64,000 nucleotides of DNA from Odoribacter sp. AF15-53 (GCF_003479425.1 NZ_QUHC01000002.1:443023-507022), one strand, 5' to 3'; positions 44,370 to 54,361 are shown, numbered from the stretch's first letter. Translations and numbers: made by a program. Notes: generated by a model from the letters alone, not told the origin.

Positions 44370-45764
44370 ATGTGCCATTTTATGTCAAACATTTCTTGCA
44401 TCATTTCTCGCATGGAGAAAGGTGATCAGACCGCGTCTTATATACATTTTGAACAAACTGCCACGTTAAAGCAGATCGTTGCATCCGTGGATTCCCAATA
44501 CGTTTTTTTCTACACGAAGCATCCGTCTCCCCGCCCCGGAGAATACGCCCAACAACGCTTTCTCCAACTTGCCCAAGCGACAGGAGCCGTCATGCTTTAC
44601 TCGGACTATTACACGGAACAAAACGGGCAACCCGTTGCACACCCGACAATCGACTACCAATTAGGAAGCGTTAGGGATGATTTTGATTTCGGATCAATAC
44701 TATTATTCAGAACAGATATTTTAAAAAAGGTTGTAAGCGACATGGATTCGGATTACCAATTTGCCGCACTCTATGACCTGCGTTTACGCCTTTCCCGGGA
44801 AGGATTAATTTTCAGAATTCCCGAATTCCTCTATTCGGAAAAAGAATTCGACACCCGACTTTCCGGTGAAAAACAATTTGATTACGTGAATCCCCGTAAC
44901 CGGGAAGTACAAATTGAAATGGAACAGGCCTTTAGCGCTCACTTAAAAGCAATCGGGGCTTATCTTCCTCCCATTTTCAAAAATCTCCGGTTTCAGGATG
45001 AAAATTTCAAGACCGAAGCCTCGGTAATTATTCCCGTGCGTAACCGGGAAAAAACCATCGCGGAAGCCATCCGGTCAGTCTTATCCCAACAAACGAATTT
45101 CAATTTCAACATCCTCGTTGTAGACAATCATTCAACAGATGAAACCACATCCATAATTAAAAAGATGGCGCAAAAGCGTCCCCAAATCATTCATATTATC
45201 CCTCCCCGTGCGGATCTTGGTATCGGGGGATGCTGGACACATGCTATTATGGACGAACGCTGCGGACGTTTCGCCATTCAACTGGATAGTGATGACTTAT
45301 ATATAAATAATCATATTCTTCAACGTATTGTTGACACATTCCGTAACTGTCAATGTGCCATGGTTATTGGTAGTTACCAAATGGTCAACTTCAAATTGGA
45401 AGAAATTCCACCCGGAATTATCGACCACAAAGAATGGACTCCCGACAATGGGCGTAACAATGCGCTCCGAATCAATGGCCTTGGTGCACCCCGTGCTTTC
45501 TATACCCCTCTACTCCGGCAGATCAGAATACCCAATGTCAGCTACGGGGAAGATTACGCCACGGCCCTTGCCATTTCTCGGGAATACCAAATCGCCCGTA
45601 TCTACGAACCCTTATACTTGTGTCGTCGCTGGGATGGCAACTCCGATGCGGATTTAAACATCCAACGGGTAAATGCCAACAACTTCTATAAAGACAAAAT
45701 TAGAACGATCGAAATACTGGCAAGAAAACAATTGAAAATGGGAAATGAAAAAAAGAGATTCTAA
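44370..45764 (+). CDS. Family 2 glycosyltransferase, 464 aa
   Basis: GT-A type glycosyltransferase. The first 210 residues form an extra N-terminal domain of GT-like character ([28 protein letters not shown]). The catalytic GT2 domain begins near 217 ([21 protein letters not shown]), with the [12 protein letters not shown] segment and the metal-binding DSDD near 309. No membrane segment, so it is cytoplasmic. The start may be ATG 44370 or ATG 44382. It heads a co-directional set with DUF4922, SpoIID/LytB and an AmpG-like transporter; sugar donor and acceptor are not known. Confidence 0.85.
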   Translation: MCHFMSNISCIISRMEKGDQTASYIHFEQTATLKQIVASVDSQYVFFYTKHPSPRPGEYAQQRFLQLAQATGAVMLYSDYYTEQNGQPVAHPTIDYQLGSVRDDFDFGSILLFRTDILKKVVSDMDSDYQFAALYDLRLRLSREGLIFRIPEFLYSEKEFDTRLSGEKQFDYVNPRNREVQIEMEQAFSAHLKAIGAYLPPIFKNLRFQDENFKTEASVIIPVRNREKTIAEAIRSVLSQQTNFNFNILVVDNHSTDETTSIIKKMAQKRPQIIHIIPPRADLGIGGCWTHAIMDERCGRFAIQLDSDDLYINNHILQRIVDTFRNCQCAMVIGSYQMVNFKLEEIPPGIIDHKEWTPDNGRNNALRINGLGAPRAFYTPLLRQIRIPNVSYGEDYATALAISREYQIARIYEPLYLCRRWDGNSDADLNIQRVNANNFYKDKIRTIEILARKQLKMGNEKKRF

Positions 45765-45793
45765 GATTCTGTGATTTCCGATTCTATGATTAA

Positions 45794-45847
45794 GTGATTA
45801 TTAAAAACGTTAGCCTTGTGCGAATGGAATCACCTAATCCGAAATCA
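45794..45847 (+). repeat. Interspersed intergenic repeat, copy a
   Basis: About 54 bp (GTGATTATTAAAAACGTTAG...), shared with copies at 46927, 48407 and 51453 (inverted). It carries TAGCCTTG (45811-45818), one base off the TAnnTTTG box, pointing at the DUF4922 gene. Confidence 0.75.
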
Positions 45848-45880
45848 AAAAATCACAATATCAATAGGATCTAAAATTTA

Positions 45881-45930
45881 AAATAAAAAGCGTTGGCTTT
45901 GTGGGTAGAAATCACGGAATCCGAAATCTT
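45881..45930 (+). repeat. Interspersed intergenic repeat, diverged copy a'
   Basis: A second, more diverged copy in the same gap, aligned over the AAAAAGCGTTGGCTTTGTG core and the following ATCAC-GAATCCGAAATC part. Its box reads TGGCTTTG (45894-45901), 61 nt before the DUF4922 ATG. Confidence 0.55.
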
Positions 45931-45962
45931 GAAATCACAGAATTCTTAAATCTAAAATTATA

Positions 45963-46922
45963 ATGTTTTTTGACCATTTCACCGAAACACAACTTGCCTC
46001 CTGGCCTTTGGCCCGGACAAACTACGAACGTCTGAAAAATGTAGTTTACCGCACGATTGACTTTGACGGTTTTCAAATACGAGTACAATATAACCCGGAT
46101 CGAATTCTATCTGCCGTGGCAAAAATTGACGAACAATCCATTAAAGCAAGGGCCTGCTTCCTGTGTAAAGAGAACATGCCGTCGGAACAATTAAGTTTTG
46201 ACTACAACCCGACGTTAGATATACGAGTAAATCCTTACCCTATTTTCGACCATCATTACACGGTTCCGGCCAAACAACATATCCCTCAATTAATCGAGGG
46301 ACATTTCAACGATATGTTGACCATCGTGCAGACTTATCCGGAATACACGATATTTTATAATGGTCCCCGAAGTGGTGCTTCCGCTCCCGATCATTTCCAT
46401 TTCCAATTAGCCCCACGCTTCCTCATGCCATTGGAAACAGACGTTCACTCCTGCCGTAAGGAAGTGTTAGCGATCCCTGAATTTCAGGAAACAAGCATAG
46501 AAAGTATTCCCAATTACGTACGCAAAAACATCATACTTCATTCCGGGAACCGGGAACAACTGTTTATCGCTTTTGAGAACCTATTAGCTGATATCGGTAA
46601 AGTTACTCCCAACGATCCCGAACCCATGATGAATCTATTCGCATGGTATGAAAATCAAGAATGGTGGGTAGTCATCTTTCCCCGACGCCAACATCGTCCG
46701 TGGCAATTCTTTGCAGAAGGAGAAGACAACATTCTATTCAGTCCCGGTTGCGTCGACTTCGCCGGACTGATCATCACCCCCCGGGAAAAAGATTTCAACC
46801 GCCTGAATGCACCTCTATTGAGAGAACTTTTTGGGCAACTGACCCTTTCCGAAGAGCAATGGCAACAATTCAAACAATTGAAAATGAACGACAAAAACAT
46901 TCCGAGATTGCCGATTAAATGA
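45963..46922 (+). CDS. DUF4922 protein, GalT/HIT-like nucleotidyltransferase fold, 319 aa
   Basis: Cytoplasmic protein of the DUF4922 family. The visible pattern is that of galactose-1-phosphate uridylyltransferase / Ap4A-phosphorylase-like HIT enzymes: CFLC (Cys 65, 68, possible zinc ligands), NPYPIFDHHYTV (about 90-101) and the active-site-like HFHFQ at 144-148 preceded by GASAPD. H144/H146 and Q148 correspond to the HxHxQ of GalT. The reaction is unknown; a nucleotidyl or phosphorylase step on a sugar in the adjacent cell-wall cluster is a reasonable inference. It is preceded by two copies of the intergenic repeat. Confidence 0.8.
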   Translation: MFFDHFTETQLASWPLARTNYERLKNVVYRTIDFDGFQIRVQYNPDRILSAVAKIDEQSIKARACFLCKENMPSEQLSFDYNPTLDIRVNPYPIFDHHYTVPAKQHIPQLIEGHFNDMLTIVQTYPEYTIFYNGPRSGASAPDHFHFQLAPRFLMPLETDVHSCRKEVLAIPEFQETSIESIPNYVRKNIILHSGNREQLFIAFENLLADIGKVTPNDPEPMMNLFAWYENQEWWVVIFPRRQHRPWQFFAEGEDNILFSPGCVDFAGLIITPREKDFNRLNAPLLRELFGQLTLSEEQWQQFKQLKMNDKNIPRLPIK

Positions 46923-46926
46923 TTCA

Positions 46927-46980
46927 GTGATTATTAAAAACGTTAGCCTTGTGCGAATGGTATCACCTAATCGGAAATCA
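46927..46980 (+). repeat. Interspersed intergenic repeat, copy b
   Basis: Near-identical to copies a and c; TAGCCTTG at 46944-46951 points to the SpoIID/LytB gene, 70 nt before its ATG. Confidence 0.8.
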
Positions 46981-47021
46981 TAAATCAAGAAATGAATAGG
47001 ATTTAAAATTTAACATCTAAA

Positions 47022-48368
47022 ATGAATTGCCCTGTAACCAATAACTCTCCAAAGGAGAATTTCTCTATCGGAATTCTCTTTGCCCCGATAATCTCCTTTC
47101 GTCTAAATGGAATTTACCGAAATAACGAACAAATATTCTCAGGAGAATATTCCATTTCCAAAGAAGGAAACAACCTGATATTATACTCTTCTTCCGGCAG
47201 CCAAATAATACCGAATAATTTCACATTCATCCCGGAAGATTACGATTCATCAGATTTTGATTTACTCAACGTGATTATCGGAATTAACTTCCATTGGCAA
47301 CGCACGGAGAATCAAAAATTTAAAGGAACCTTGAAAATCATTGACGAAGAAAAACACCTGACTGCGGTCAACCTACTACCATTGGAAGATTATCTATTGA
47401 GCGTGATTTCCTCGGAAATGAGTGCAACATCCTCTTTGGAACTCCTGAAAGCCCATGCCGTCATCTCCCGCAGTTGGCTTATCGCCCAGAAGTTAAAGAA
47501 TAAAACACTCACAACAGATTATCAATCCTGTATACAGGACAAGCACCGATACATTCGTTGGTATGACCGGGAAGATCACGCCAACTTTGACGTGTGTGCC
47601 GATGACCATTGCCAACGCTATCAAGGATGCAGCAAGGCATACACCCCGGCTGTCCGGCAAGCCATAGAAGCCACACGGGGCGAAGTACTTACTTACGAGG
47701 GAAAAATCTGTGATGCCCGTTTCTCAAAATGCTGCGGGGGGGTCTCCGAACGCTTTGATAACACGTGGGAACCTGTCAATCATCCCTATCTGACCAAAAT
47801 CATTGATAGTGATACCTTAACCACGGTTCCCAATCTATCACAAGAAGAGGAAGCAAAAAAATGGATTCTTTCTTCTCCTGATGTATTTTGCAACACACAA
47901 GATAAAGAAATCCTATCTAATGTTCTCAATGATTACGACCAAGAAACACGGGATTTCTTCCGTTGGCAAGTCTCCTATACTCCCACGGAACTATCCGCTC
48001 TTGTCCTGTCCCGTATCGGAATTGACTTCGGGCTCATCCAATCCATCGAACCCCTCCAAAGAGGTGTTTCCGGCCGGATCATTCAACTCCGAATCAACGG
48101 AACTAAAAAAAGCATGGTCATCGGAAAAGAACTAGTTATTCGCAAAGCCTTTTCCAAATCTCACTTATACAGTTCCGCCTTTATCGTAGAAACCGAAAAA
48201 GATACGTCAGGAATTCCCATTCGCTTCACGTTCAAAGGAGCCGGTTGGGGACACGGTGTTGGTCTCTGCCAAATCGGAGCCGCCGTAATGAGTGCCAAAG
48301 GCTACGGTTACCAAGAAATACTATCACACTATTTCCCCGGAACCAAACTAGAAACAATTGAAAATTGA
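47022..48368 (+). CDS. SpoIID/LytB-domain protein (probable peptidoglycan lytic enzyme), 448 aa
   Basis: Member of the SpoIID family, whose sporulation members are lytic transglycosylases acting on denuded glycan strands. The SpoIID domain starts with LPLEDYLLSVISSEM (about 116-130) and SSLELLKAHAVISRSWL, continues with EATRGEVLTYEGK and the SKCCGGVS cysteine/serine segment, and ends with GWGHGVGLCQIGA near 405-417. No obvious signal peptide is seen at the chosen ATG, which is odd for a wall enzyme and may mean cytoplasmic action on recycled fragments. Its neighbours include an AmpG-like importer. Confidence 0.88.
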   Translation: MNCPVTNNSPKENFSIGILFAPIISFRLNGIYRNNEQIFSGEYSISKEGNNLILYSSSGSQIIPNNFTFIPEDYDSSDFDLLNVIIGINFHWQRTENQKFKGTLKIIDEEKHLTAVNLLPLEDYLLSVISSEMSATSSLELLKAHAVISRSWLIAQKLKNKTLTTDYQSCIQDKHRYIRWYDREDHANFDVCADDHCQRYQGCSKAYTPAVRQAIEATRGEVLTYEGKICDARFSKCCGGVSERFDNTWEPVNHPYLTKIIDSDTLTTVPNLSQEEEAKKWILSSPDVFCNTQDKEILSNVLNDYDQETRDFFRWQVSYTPTELSALVLSRIGIDFGLIQSIEPLQRGVSGRIIQLRINGTKKSMVIGKELVIRKAFSKSHLYSSAFIVETEKDTSGIPIRFTFKGAGWGHGVGLCQIGAAVMSAKGYGYQEILSHYFPGTKLETIEN

Positions 48369-48406
48369 AAATAAATGGATTCAGTGATTGGCGATTTCAT
48401 GATTCA

Positions 48407-48460
48407 GTGATTATTAAAAACGTTAGCCTTGTGCGGATGGAATCACCTAATCGGAAATCA
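48407..48460 (+). repeat. Interspersed intergenic repeat, copy c
   Basis: Core copy; similarity with the inverted copy at 51453-51506 extends over about 130 bp. TAGCCTTG at 48424-48431 points at the MFS gene, 93 nt before its ATG. Confidence 0.8.
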
Positions 48461-48524
48461 TAAATCACTAAATAGATAAAGATCACTTAATCGGAAATCA
48501 ACAAATCACAGAATCAATAGGATC

Positions 48525-49802
48525 ATGAAATCTAAAATTAACTCATCTCCCTGGGCTTGGATCCCCTCTCTATATTTTGCACAAGGTCTTCCTTATGTAA
48601 TCGTGATGACATCGGCGGTCATTATGTTCAAACGGCTGGGAATAAACAACACGGATATAGCCCTGTACACCAGTTGGCTTTACTTGCCTTGGGTCATTAA
48701 ACCTTTATGGAGCCCGTTGGTTGACATCGTGAAAACCAAACGTTGGTGGGTCATTTCCATGCAAATATTGATTGGCGGGGGATTAGCCGGAATTGCCCTC
48801 ACACTTCCCGGCCCTCATGCCTTCCGTTACTCGTTAGCCTTCATGTGGTTACTGGCTTTTAGTTCCGCCACGCATGATATCGCCGCCGACGGCTTCTACA
48901 TGCTAGGACTTGACACGAAAAAACAAGCCTTTTTTGTCGGCATACGAAATACGGCCTATCGCCTGGCCATGCTCGCCGGTCAAGGCCTCATCGTCATGTT
49001 TGCCGGCTGGCTCGAAAAATCATACACCACCACACTCCCGGAAGAAATCGCTATTCCCAAGGCATGGTCAATAACATTTTATCTATTGGCTGTCATTTTC
49101 GTACTTCTTTTTCTCTATCATCAATTCATTCTCCCGAAACCAAAGAATGATATCCCCGTAAAGAACGGTAATCCTCTCAAAGCATTCATTGAAACCTTCG
49201 TCACATTCTTCCAAAAGAAAGGAATCATTTCAGCCTTAGCCTTTATCCTTCTTTTCCGTTTTGCCGAATCACAACTCGTGAAAATAGCCTCCCCCTTCCT
49301 GTTGGATAATCCCGAAGTCGGAGGCTTAGGATTAAGTACAATCCAAGTCGGTACCATATATGGGGTAGTCGGCCTCATCGCTCTTACAATCGGCGGTATT
49401 CTCGGTGGCATTTTCATGGCTCGTCAAGGCCTGAAACATTGGATATGGTGGATGACGGCCGCCATGAACCTCCCTAACCTCGTCTACGTGTATCTCGCTT
49501 TTACTCATCCTTCTGATATGTGGCTGATTTCCTCTTGCGTCGCCATCGAACAATTCGGCTACGGCTTCGGGTTTACAGCCCTTACCTTCTTCATGATGCT
49601 TTTCAGCAAAGGCCAACAGCAGACCGCACACTATGCCATTTGTACCGGATTCATGGCCCTCGGGATGATGCTTCCCGGAATGATATCCGGGTATGTACAG
49701 GAACTCATCGGTTACCAGCATTTTTTCCTTTGGATCATGCTTTGCACTATTCCCAGTTTTATTGCGGTAAAATACGTGAAATCATTAAATCATCTTCACT
49801 AA
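48525..49802 (+). CDS. AmpG-like MFS transporter, 425 aa
   Basis: Inner-membrane major-facilitator permease with about 12 helices. The start (PWAWIPSLYFAQGLPYVIVMTSAVIMFKRLG) and the YLPWVIKPLWSPLVD motif in loop 2-3 match AmpG-type muropeptide permeases, which import anhydro-muropeptides for recycling. The 425-residue length is suitable for a bacterial MFS protein. Being next to SpoIID/LytB and DUF4922 genes supports a wall-recycling role. The exact substrate is inference. It converges on the DUF389 gene. Confidence 0.85.
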   Translation: MKSKINSSPWAWIPSLYFAQGLPYVIVMTSAVIMFKRLGINNTDIALYTSWLYLPWVIKPLWSPLVDIVKTKRWWVISMQILIGGGLAGIALTLPGPHAFRYSLAFMWLLAFSSATHDIAADGFYMLGLDTKKQAFFVGIRNTAYRLAMLAGQGLIVMFAGWLEKSYTTTLPEEIAIPKAWSITFYLLAVIFVLLFLYHQFILPKPKNDIPVKNGNPLKAFIETFVTFFQKKGIISALAFILLFRFAESQLVKIASPFLLDNPEVGGLGLSTIQVGTIYGVVGLIALTIGGILGGIFMARQGLKHWIWWMTAAMNLPNLVYVYLAFTHPSDMWLISSCVAIEQFGYGFGFTALTFFMMLFSKGQQQTAHYAICTGFMALGMMLPGMISGYVQELIGYQHFFLWIMLCTIPSFIAVKYVKSLNHLH

Positions 49803-49978
49803 ATAATAAGCAACATGATAGAAATTACTTCTTAATAATCCTATCATCGTCTCCGTAAAGAGGACTAAAAACAGCATGATAAATACCAAAGATCATAATA
49901 TTTTGGTAGATCAACTTATTGCAAGAAAATGAATTGCATACAAAATCTTTTCCCGGTTCCCAAAGTCCATAAAATTTA

Positions 49979-50006
49979 TACCCTCATTGTTCCCTCTATG
50001 AGGGTA
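49979..50006 (-). terminator. Terminator of the DUF389 gene
   Basis: A 9-bp stem (49979-49987 with 49998-50006), loop 10 nt, T-rich afterwards on the minus strand, 6 nt after the stop. Confidence 0.7.
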
Positions 50007-50011
50007 CGTTG

Positions 50012-51373
50012 TCATTCTTTAATTAATTTCAGATCCGTCACCCCGATCCGGGCTGCCAGCCAGGCAGAGAACTGTTTCTCCTCGGCAGGAGCTAACTGCC
50101 GTTCAAAAGCCACGATAGCAATATTCAACGTATCGGTATGTAAAGAATCCACGCTGCTACGAATTATCTTGGATATGGCAATACTCTTCACCGACGGGTA
50201 AAGAATCTTCACCTCGGGACTCACCTGCCTCCCTATCGTGTCATACAATAAATAAGAACTCAGCCTTGTCCGCAAACGGCCAATCTCCTCTTCCTGCGAT
50301 GCGAGCCGCTGTTTATTCTGCATATAATAATCCTGCAACAACATATTACTCACATCATTTTGCATTTCCACGTCCTCTTTACCAAAACCTTGATTAATAT
50401 ACAACGGGATATCACCTAACCCATATTGATGCATTTTTTCTTTTAGAGACACGATCACATCTTCCGATATCTCTTTCCCGATCAACGATACCTCAATTTT
50501 CCGATTCGGTTGCTCCGAATCTATATCTTTCCCCACAACCAAGGTATTCGGGAAATTAAACTCATTCTTGATAAAACGGCTCGCATTGGTTTCAAATATA
50601 TTCGTTCTCACCATATTATAAGTGATATACACACTCGGAACCATGGTCAGAAATATAATGGAGTACACGATCCGTTGCACTTTCTGTTCTCGCACCTTAT
50701 CCACGAATTTCTTTTTGGAAAAATGCATTAACCTCACTCCCAACGTGGTTGCGAAAGCGATAAACACCGAGTTGATCGTGAAAAGATAAAATGCCCCGAA
50801 GAAATAATACAAGTTACCACTCGCCAACCCGAATCCGGCCGTACACAAAGGAGGCATCAACGCCGTGGCAATCGCCACACCGGGGATCACGTTTCCTTTC
50901 AACTTGGTCGAAGAAGCCACGATTCCCGCCATACCACCGAAAAAGGCAATTAACACATCGTATATCGTGGGAGTCGTCCGGGCCAACAATTCGGAACGAG
51001 CCTCATTCAAGGGTGACAACAAAAAATACAATGTAGAAGTCAACACGCTGAATATCGTGGCTATCAACAGATTTCGAAAAGCTTTCTTGATCAGTTCAAA
51101 ATCATTGATTCCCACGCCCAACCCGATTCCCATAATCGGCCCCATCAACGGGGAGATCAACATGGCTCCGATAATGACAGCCGTTGAATTCGTGTTCAAC
51201 CCCAAAGAAGCAACAAACGTCGCAAAAATCAACACCCACAAATTCGTCCCCCGAAACACGATTCCCTTACGAATCGCCTCCACCGTGTCCTCTTCCCGTT
51301 CCTGTTCATCTGACGGATCAAGAATTTGACGTAAATACACCCGGAAACGCTGCAATATTGTCATAAAAGCCAT
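50012..51373 (-). CDS. DUF389 (TIGR00341-type) integral membrane protein, 453 aa
   Basis: Membrane protein of unknown function. The DUF389 core (about 45-240) has GTNLWVLIFATFVASLGLN, NSTAVIIGAMLISPLMGPIMGIG and PGVAIATALMPPLCTAGFGLA, with about six helices. A soluble C-terminal domain (about 260-453) follows, with an SLIGKEISEDVIVSLKEKM segment and a coiled-coil-like QNKQRLASQEEEIGRLRTRL stretch. An inverted copy of the intergenic repeat lies upstream and points at this gene. Confidence 0.9.
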   Translation of the reverse strand: MAFMTILQRFRVYLRQILDPSDEQEREEDTVEAIRKGIVFRGTNLWVLIFATFVASLGLNTNSTAVIIGAMLISPLMGPIMGIGLGVGINDFELIKKAFRNLLIATIFSVLTSTLYFLLSPLNEARSELLARTTPTIYDVLIAFFGGMAGIVASSTKLKGNVIPGVAIATALMPPLCTAGFGLASGNLYYFFGAFYLFTINSVFIAFATTLGVRLMHFSKKKFVDKVREQKVQRIVYSIIFLTMVPSVYITYNMVRTNIFETNASRFIKNEFNFPNTLVVGKDIDSEQPNRKIEVSLIGKEISEDVIVSLKEKMHQYGLGDIPLYINQGFGKEDVEMQNDVSNMLLQDYYMQNKQRLASQEEEIGRLRTRLSSYLLYDTIGRQVSPEVKILYPSVKSIAISKIIRSSVDSLHTDTLNIAIVAFERQLAPAEEKQFSAWLAARIGVTDLKLIKE

Positions 51374-51452
51374 TACGATTTTAAATTTTAAATCCTATTA
51401 ATTTCTTGATTTATGATTTTAGATTAAGTGATCTTATCTATTTAGTGATTTA

Positions 51453-51506
51453 TGATTTCCGATTAGGTGATTCCATCCGCACAAGGCTAACATTTTTAAT
51501 AATCAC
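51453..51506 (-). repeat. Interspersed intergenic repeat, copy d (inverted)
   Basis: Reverse-complement copy of the repeat. Its TAGCCTTG (51482-51489, minus strand) points at the DUF389 gene, 108 nt before the ATG. The surrounding GATT-rich sequence (51400-51540) extends the match to copy c. Confidence 0.8.
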
Positions 51507-51697
51507 TGAATCACGAAATCGACAATCACTGAATCTTTTAATTTTTCCATTTTCATTTGTCCAATTTCGGGTCAAAATTAATAATTTTATTCATTCGAAA
51601 TTTTAAATTCTAATTATATCAGCCGATATCATACAAAAAAAGCCCGCAAGACTCACGAACTCCATGAATCTCACGACCTTTATAACTTTATCCGTGA
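51507..51697. other. Non-coding stretch between DUF389 and TonB receptor genes
   Basis: GATT/AATC-rich degenerate repeats up to about 51540, then plain AT-rich DNA with ACTCACGAACTCC/CTCACGACC short repeats near 51650-51680. No gene seen. Confidence 0.4.
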
Positions 51698-54361
51698 TTA
51701 AAATGTAATCTTCAAATTAACCGAAAAAGTACGTCCGAAACCATAAAAGACCTTAGCCGACTCCTCATCGTGCTTAGCTCCATCCTCGGCATCAGCAATA
51801 TACTCCTTATCCAAAAGATTATTCACGTTACCGGAAATCATCGCCCCGAAAGTTTTACTTATTGGAAAACGGTAATTGATATTAGCATCCAACACTCCGT
51901 ACGCCGGCATTCTCCAAGGTGATTCAATAACATTTTCCGCATCCAAATTCATCGTAGGAAACGAGAATTTGGCATAATTTCTCGCAAAATGAGAATAATC
52001 AACTCCAACGTGCAAACCTTTTATCGGCTGATAACGCCCGCCAATCGCAAAGGTCGTCTGAGCCGAATTACCCACCTTCACATCTTTCACCTTCACGAAA
52101 CTCTGGGCATGTTCACCTTCTCCGATATCACTCAATGCCTTACCGTCTTTACCTACAGGCTGTCCGGCTGAATTATAAGCATAACCTTTCCCATCTCCGT
52201 TCCAATGCCAATCACCTATTGAAAACATTCCCGTAACCTCAAGATTCGTTAACGGACGCAACACAAAATCCATTTCTATCCCCTGATGCAAAGCATCTAT
52301 ACCTGTCAGATAAGCAAAAGCATCACGATCTTCTTTCACGCCGACTTTAACCGCCTTATCCATCCAAGCCGTCCGGTAAAGATTCACGTTTGCGCTCAAC
52401 CAAGAGGCTCGGAATCCATATCCTAATTCCATCGAAAACACTTTCTCGTTCATCGCATCCGGGTTAACCACATTACTCACATCATTCTGTAAGAACACAC
52501 CCCCTTGCATGTGAGGCGGACGGGAGAAATACCCGATATTGGCAAATACGTTATGCTTTTCCGTCAAATTATAATTAGCCCCTCCTTTCAACGTAAAGCC
52601 CAGAAAACTCTCCTTGCTTGATTTCGCATCTGCTTTAGAATAATAGAAACGATCCTCTCTCCAATAGGTTGAATTAGAAAGCGACCCGGCCATAAACACG
52701 CTCAAATTATCCCGGTTATATTCTCCTTGGGCAAAAAATCCCTCTTGCATCACGAACCCGTCATAATCCCGGAAGATGATATCCCCTTTCTGTAAATGTT
52801 CATTCTGCCAATCTGTATCGTCAGCCTTATATTTCACGTTAGCCCGGCTATTATCAATGAAATACTCTCCCCCGTACAAATCAACTAACTCGTTATAATG
52901 CTTTCCCTTGTAATAACGTAAATCAATACCACCATATACATCAAAATACTGTCCTAACCGTGTTGTATAAGTAGAAATTAAACCGAACCAATTATGCTCG
53001 TTTTTACTCATTGACATTGCCATGAGCGATCCGGTTTTACTGCTCTCGTTCCATTTATAAACACTATCATAGGCAAATGTCTTATCTTCCGCACGATTCT
53101 TACCTAGCTCTCCCGCGGTAGTCGTCCCGTACCATGAATTCTTCCATTTTCCTTGTCCGCTATAACCGCCTCCTCTACCGAGAGAAACATAAAACACACT
53201 GGATAAACTTGACTTATCATTAATCTCCCAAAGGTGATTCAATGAAATTTGCGGTTTATGATATTTATTATAAGCAGAAACTTTCCGCACCTTCTTCCCA
53301 TCCCGATTCGCAAAACCGTAAGACGGGTTAAACTTCGTGTCATCCAACTCTTTCCATGACTTGATCGTCATCTTATCATTTCGATTCCGTTGATTATGCC
53401 ATTGCGGCGCACCAAAAGCTGTAAGCGATAATTGGTGATGCTCTCCCAATTTCTTGGATATATTCACGAAATAAGAATACGCCACGTAATCCGTTCCCTG
53501 GATATAACCGTCTCCCCAACTTCTGGAACCTAAAATAGACATTGCCCAACCATTCTTCAACAGCCCGGTAGAAAGATTAAAAGCAACTTTATTATAACCG
53601 TCATTACCCACGCCGTAAGCAACCGAGCCTCCGGCCTTAGCATTTGTCGAATTCGTCACGATATTAATTGAACCTCCGACAGAAGGCACCGACACCTTTG
53701 AAGCACCCAACCCGCGTTGTACCTGTATAAAACGAGTCACGTCCGCCAAGCCGGACCAATTCGACCAGTAAATACCCCCCCACTCCATCTCGTTCATGGG
53801 AACCCCGTTCACCATTACGGCAATATTCTCCGTCTCAAATCCCCGCAAATTAATGCGTCCATCACCGAATGCACCACCCTCTTTCGTTGCATAAACACCC
53901 GGTAAAGACTTCAATATTTCCGGGAACTCCTGCGTTGATAATTTCTCTTCAATCTCTCTTGCTGTCACGACAGACAATGCCACCGGAGTCTTTCGATCCA
54001 CGGCCAAAGACCCCTTAACCACGACATCTGCCAAACTAATATATTCCGGCAACATCCCGACAATACCTAAATCTTCCTTTTTATCCCCGATCACAACCCT
54101 CTTTTTCACTTCCAAGTAACCGACACTCCGAAAAATCAACACGATCGTTCCGGATTTCTCCACCTTCAATTCAAAATAACCTTCCGCATCAGCAACAACT
54201 CCCACGGTTGTACCTTCAACACTCACCGTGGCTCCCACCAACGCCTCTTTTGTCTGCGAATCAATTATCCGACCTTTGATCTCCCCCTCTGCCATAACTT
54301 CCCATGACGTACAAAATAGACAAATAAGCCCACCTAACACCTTCAATAATACGTTACGCAT
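51698..54361 (-). CDS. TonB-dependent outer-membrane receptor (non-SusC type), 887 aa
   Basis: Outer-membrane receptor with signal peptide (1-24, EVMAEG), carboxypeptidase-regulatory beta-domain (about 25-110; GRIIDSQTKEALVGATVSVEG), plug domain (about 125-240; TPVALSVVTAREIEEKL, RGFETENIAVMVNGVPMNEME, VPSVGGSINIVTN) and a barrel ending SVNLKITF. It lacks an STN domain and has no SusD partner, so it is closer to metal-chelate or vitamin receptors than to SusC. It is monocistronic; the ligand is unknown. The terminator-like hairpin of locus 4 lies 150 bp upstream. Confidence 0.9.
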   Translation of the reverse strand: MRNVLLKVLGGLICLFCTSWEVMAEGEIKGRIIDSQTKEALVGATVSVEGTTVGVVADAEGYFELKVEKSGTIVLIFRSVGYLEVKKRVVIGDKKEDLGIVGMLPEYISLADVVVKGSLAVDRKTPVALSVVTAREIEEKLSTQEFPEILKSLPGVYATKEGGAFGDGRINLRGFETENIAVMVNGVPMNEMEWGGIYWSNWSGLADVTRFIQVQRGLGASKVSVPSVGGSINIVTNSTNAKAGGSVAYGVGNDGYNKVAFNLSTGLLKNGWAMSILGSRSWGDGYIQGTDYVAYSYFVNISKKLGEHHQLSLTAFGAPQWHNQRNRNDKMTIKSWKELDDTKFNPSYGFANRDGKKVRKVSAYNKYHKPQISLNHLWEINDKSSLSSVFYVSLGRGGGYSGQGKWKNSWYGTTTAGELGKNRAEDKTFAYDSVYKWNESSKTGSLMAMSMSKNEHNWFGLISTYTTRLGQYFDVYGGIDLRYYKGKHYNELVDLYGGEYFIDNSRANVKYKADDTDWQNEHLQKGDIIFRDYDGFVMQEGFFAQGEYNRDNLSVFMAGSLSNSTYWREDRFYYSKADAKSSKESFLGFTLKGGANYNLTEKHNVFANIGYFSRPPHMQGGVFLQNDVSNVVNPDAMNEKVFSMELGYGFRASWLSANVNLYRTAWMDKAVKVGVKEDRDAFAYLTGIDALHQGIEMDFVLRPLTNLEVTGMFSIGDWHWNGDGKGYAYNSAGQPVGKDGKALSDIGEGEHAQSFVKVKDVKVGNSAQTTFAIGGRYQPIKGLHVGVDYSHFARNYAKFSFPTMNLDAENVIESPWRMPAYGVLDANINYRFPISKTFGAMISGNVNNLLDKEYIADAEDGAKHDEESAKVFYGFGRTFSVNLKITF

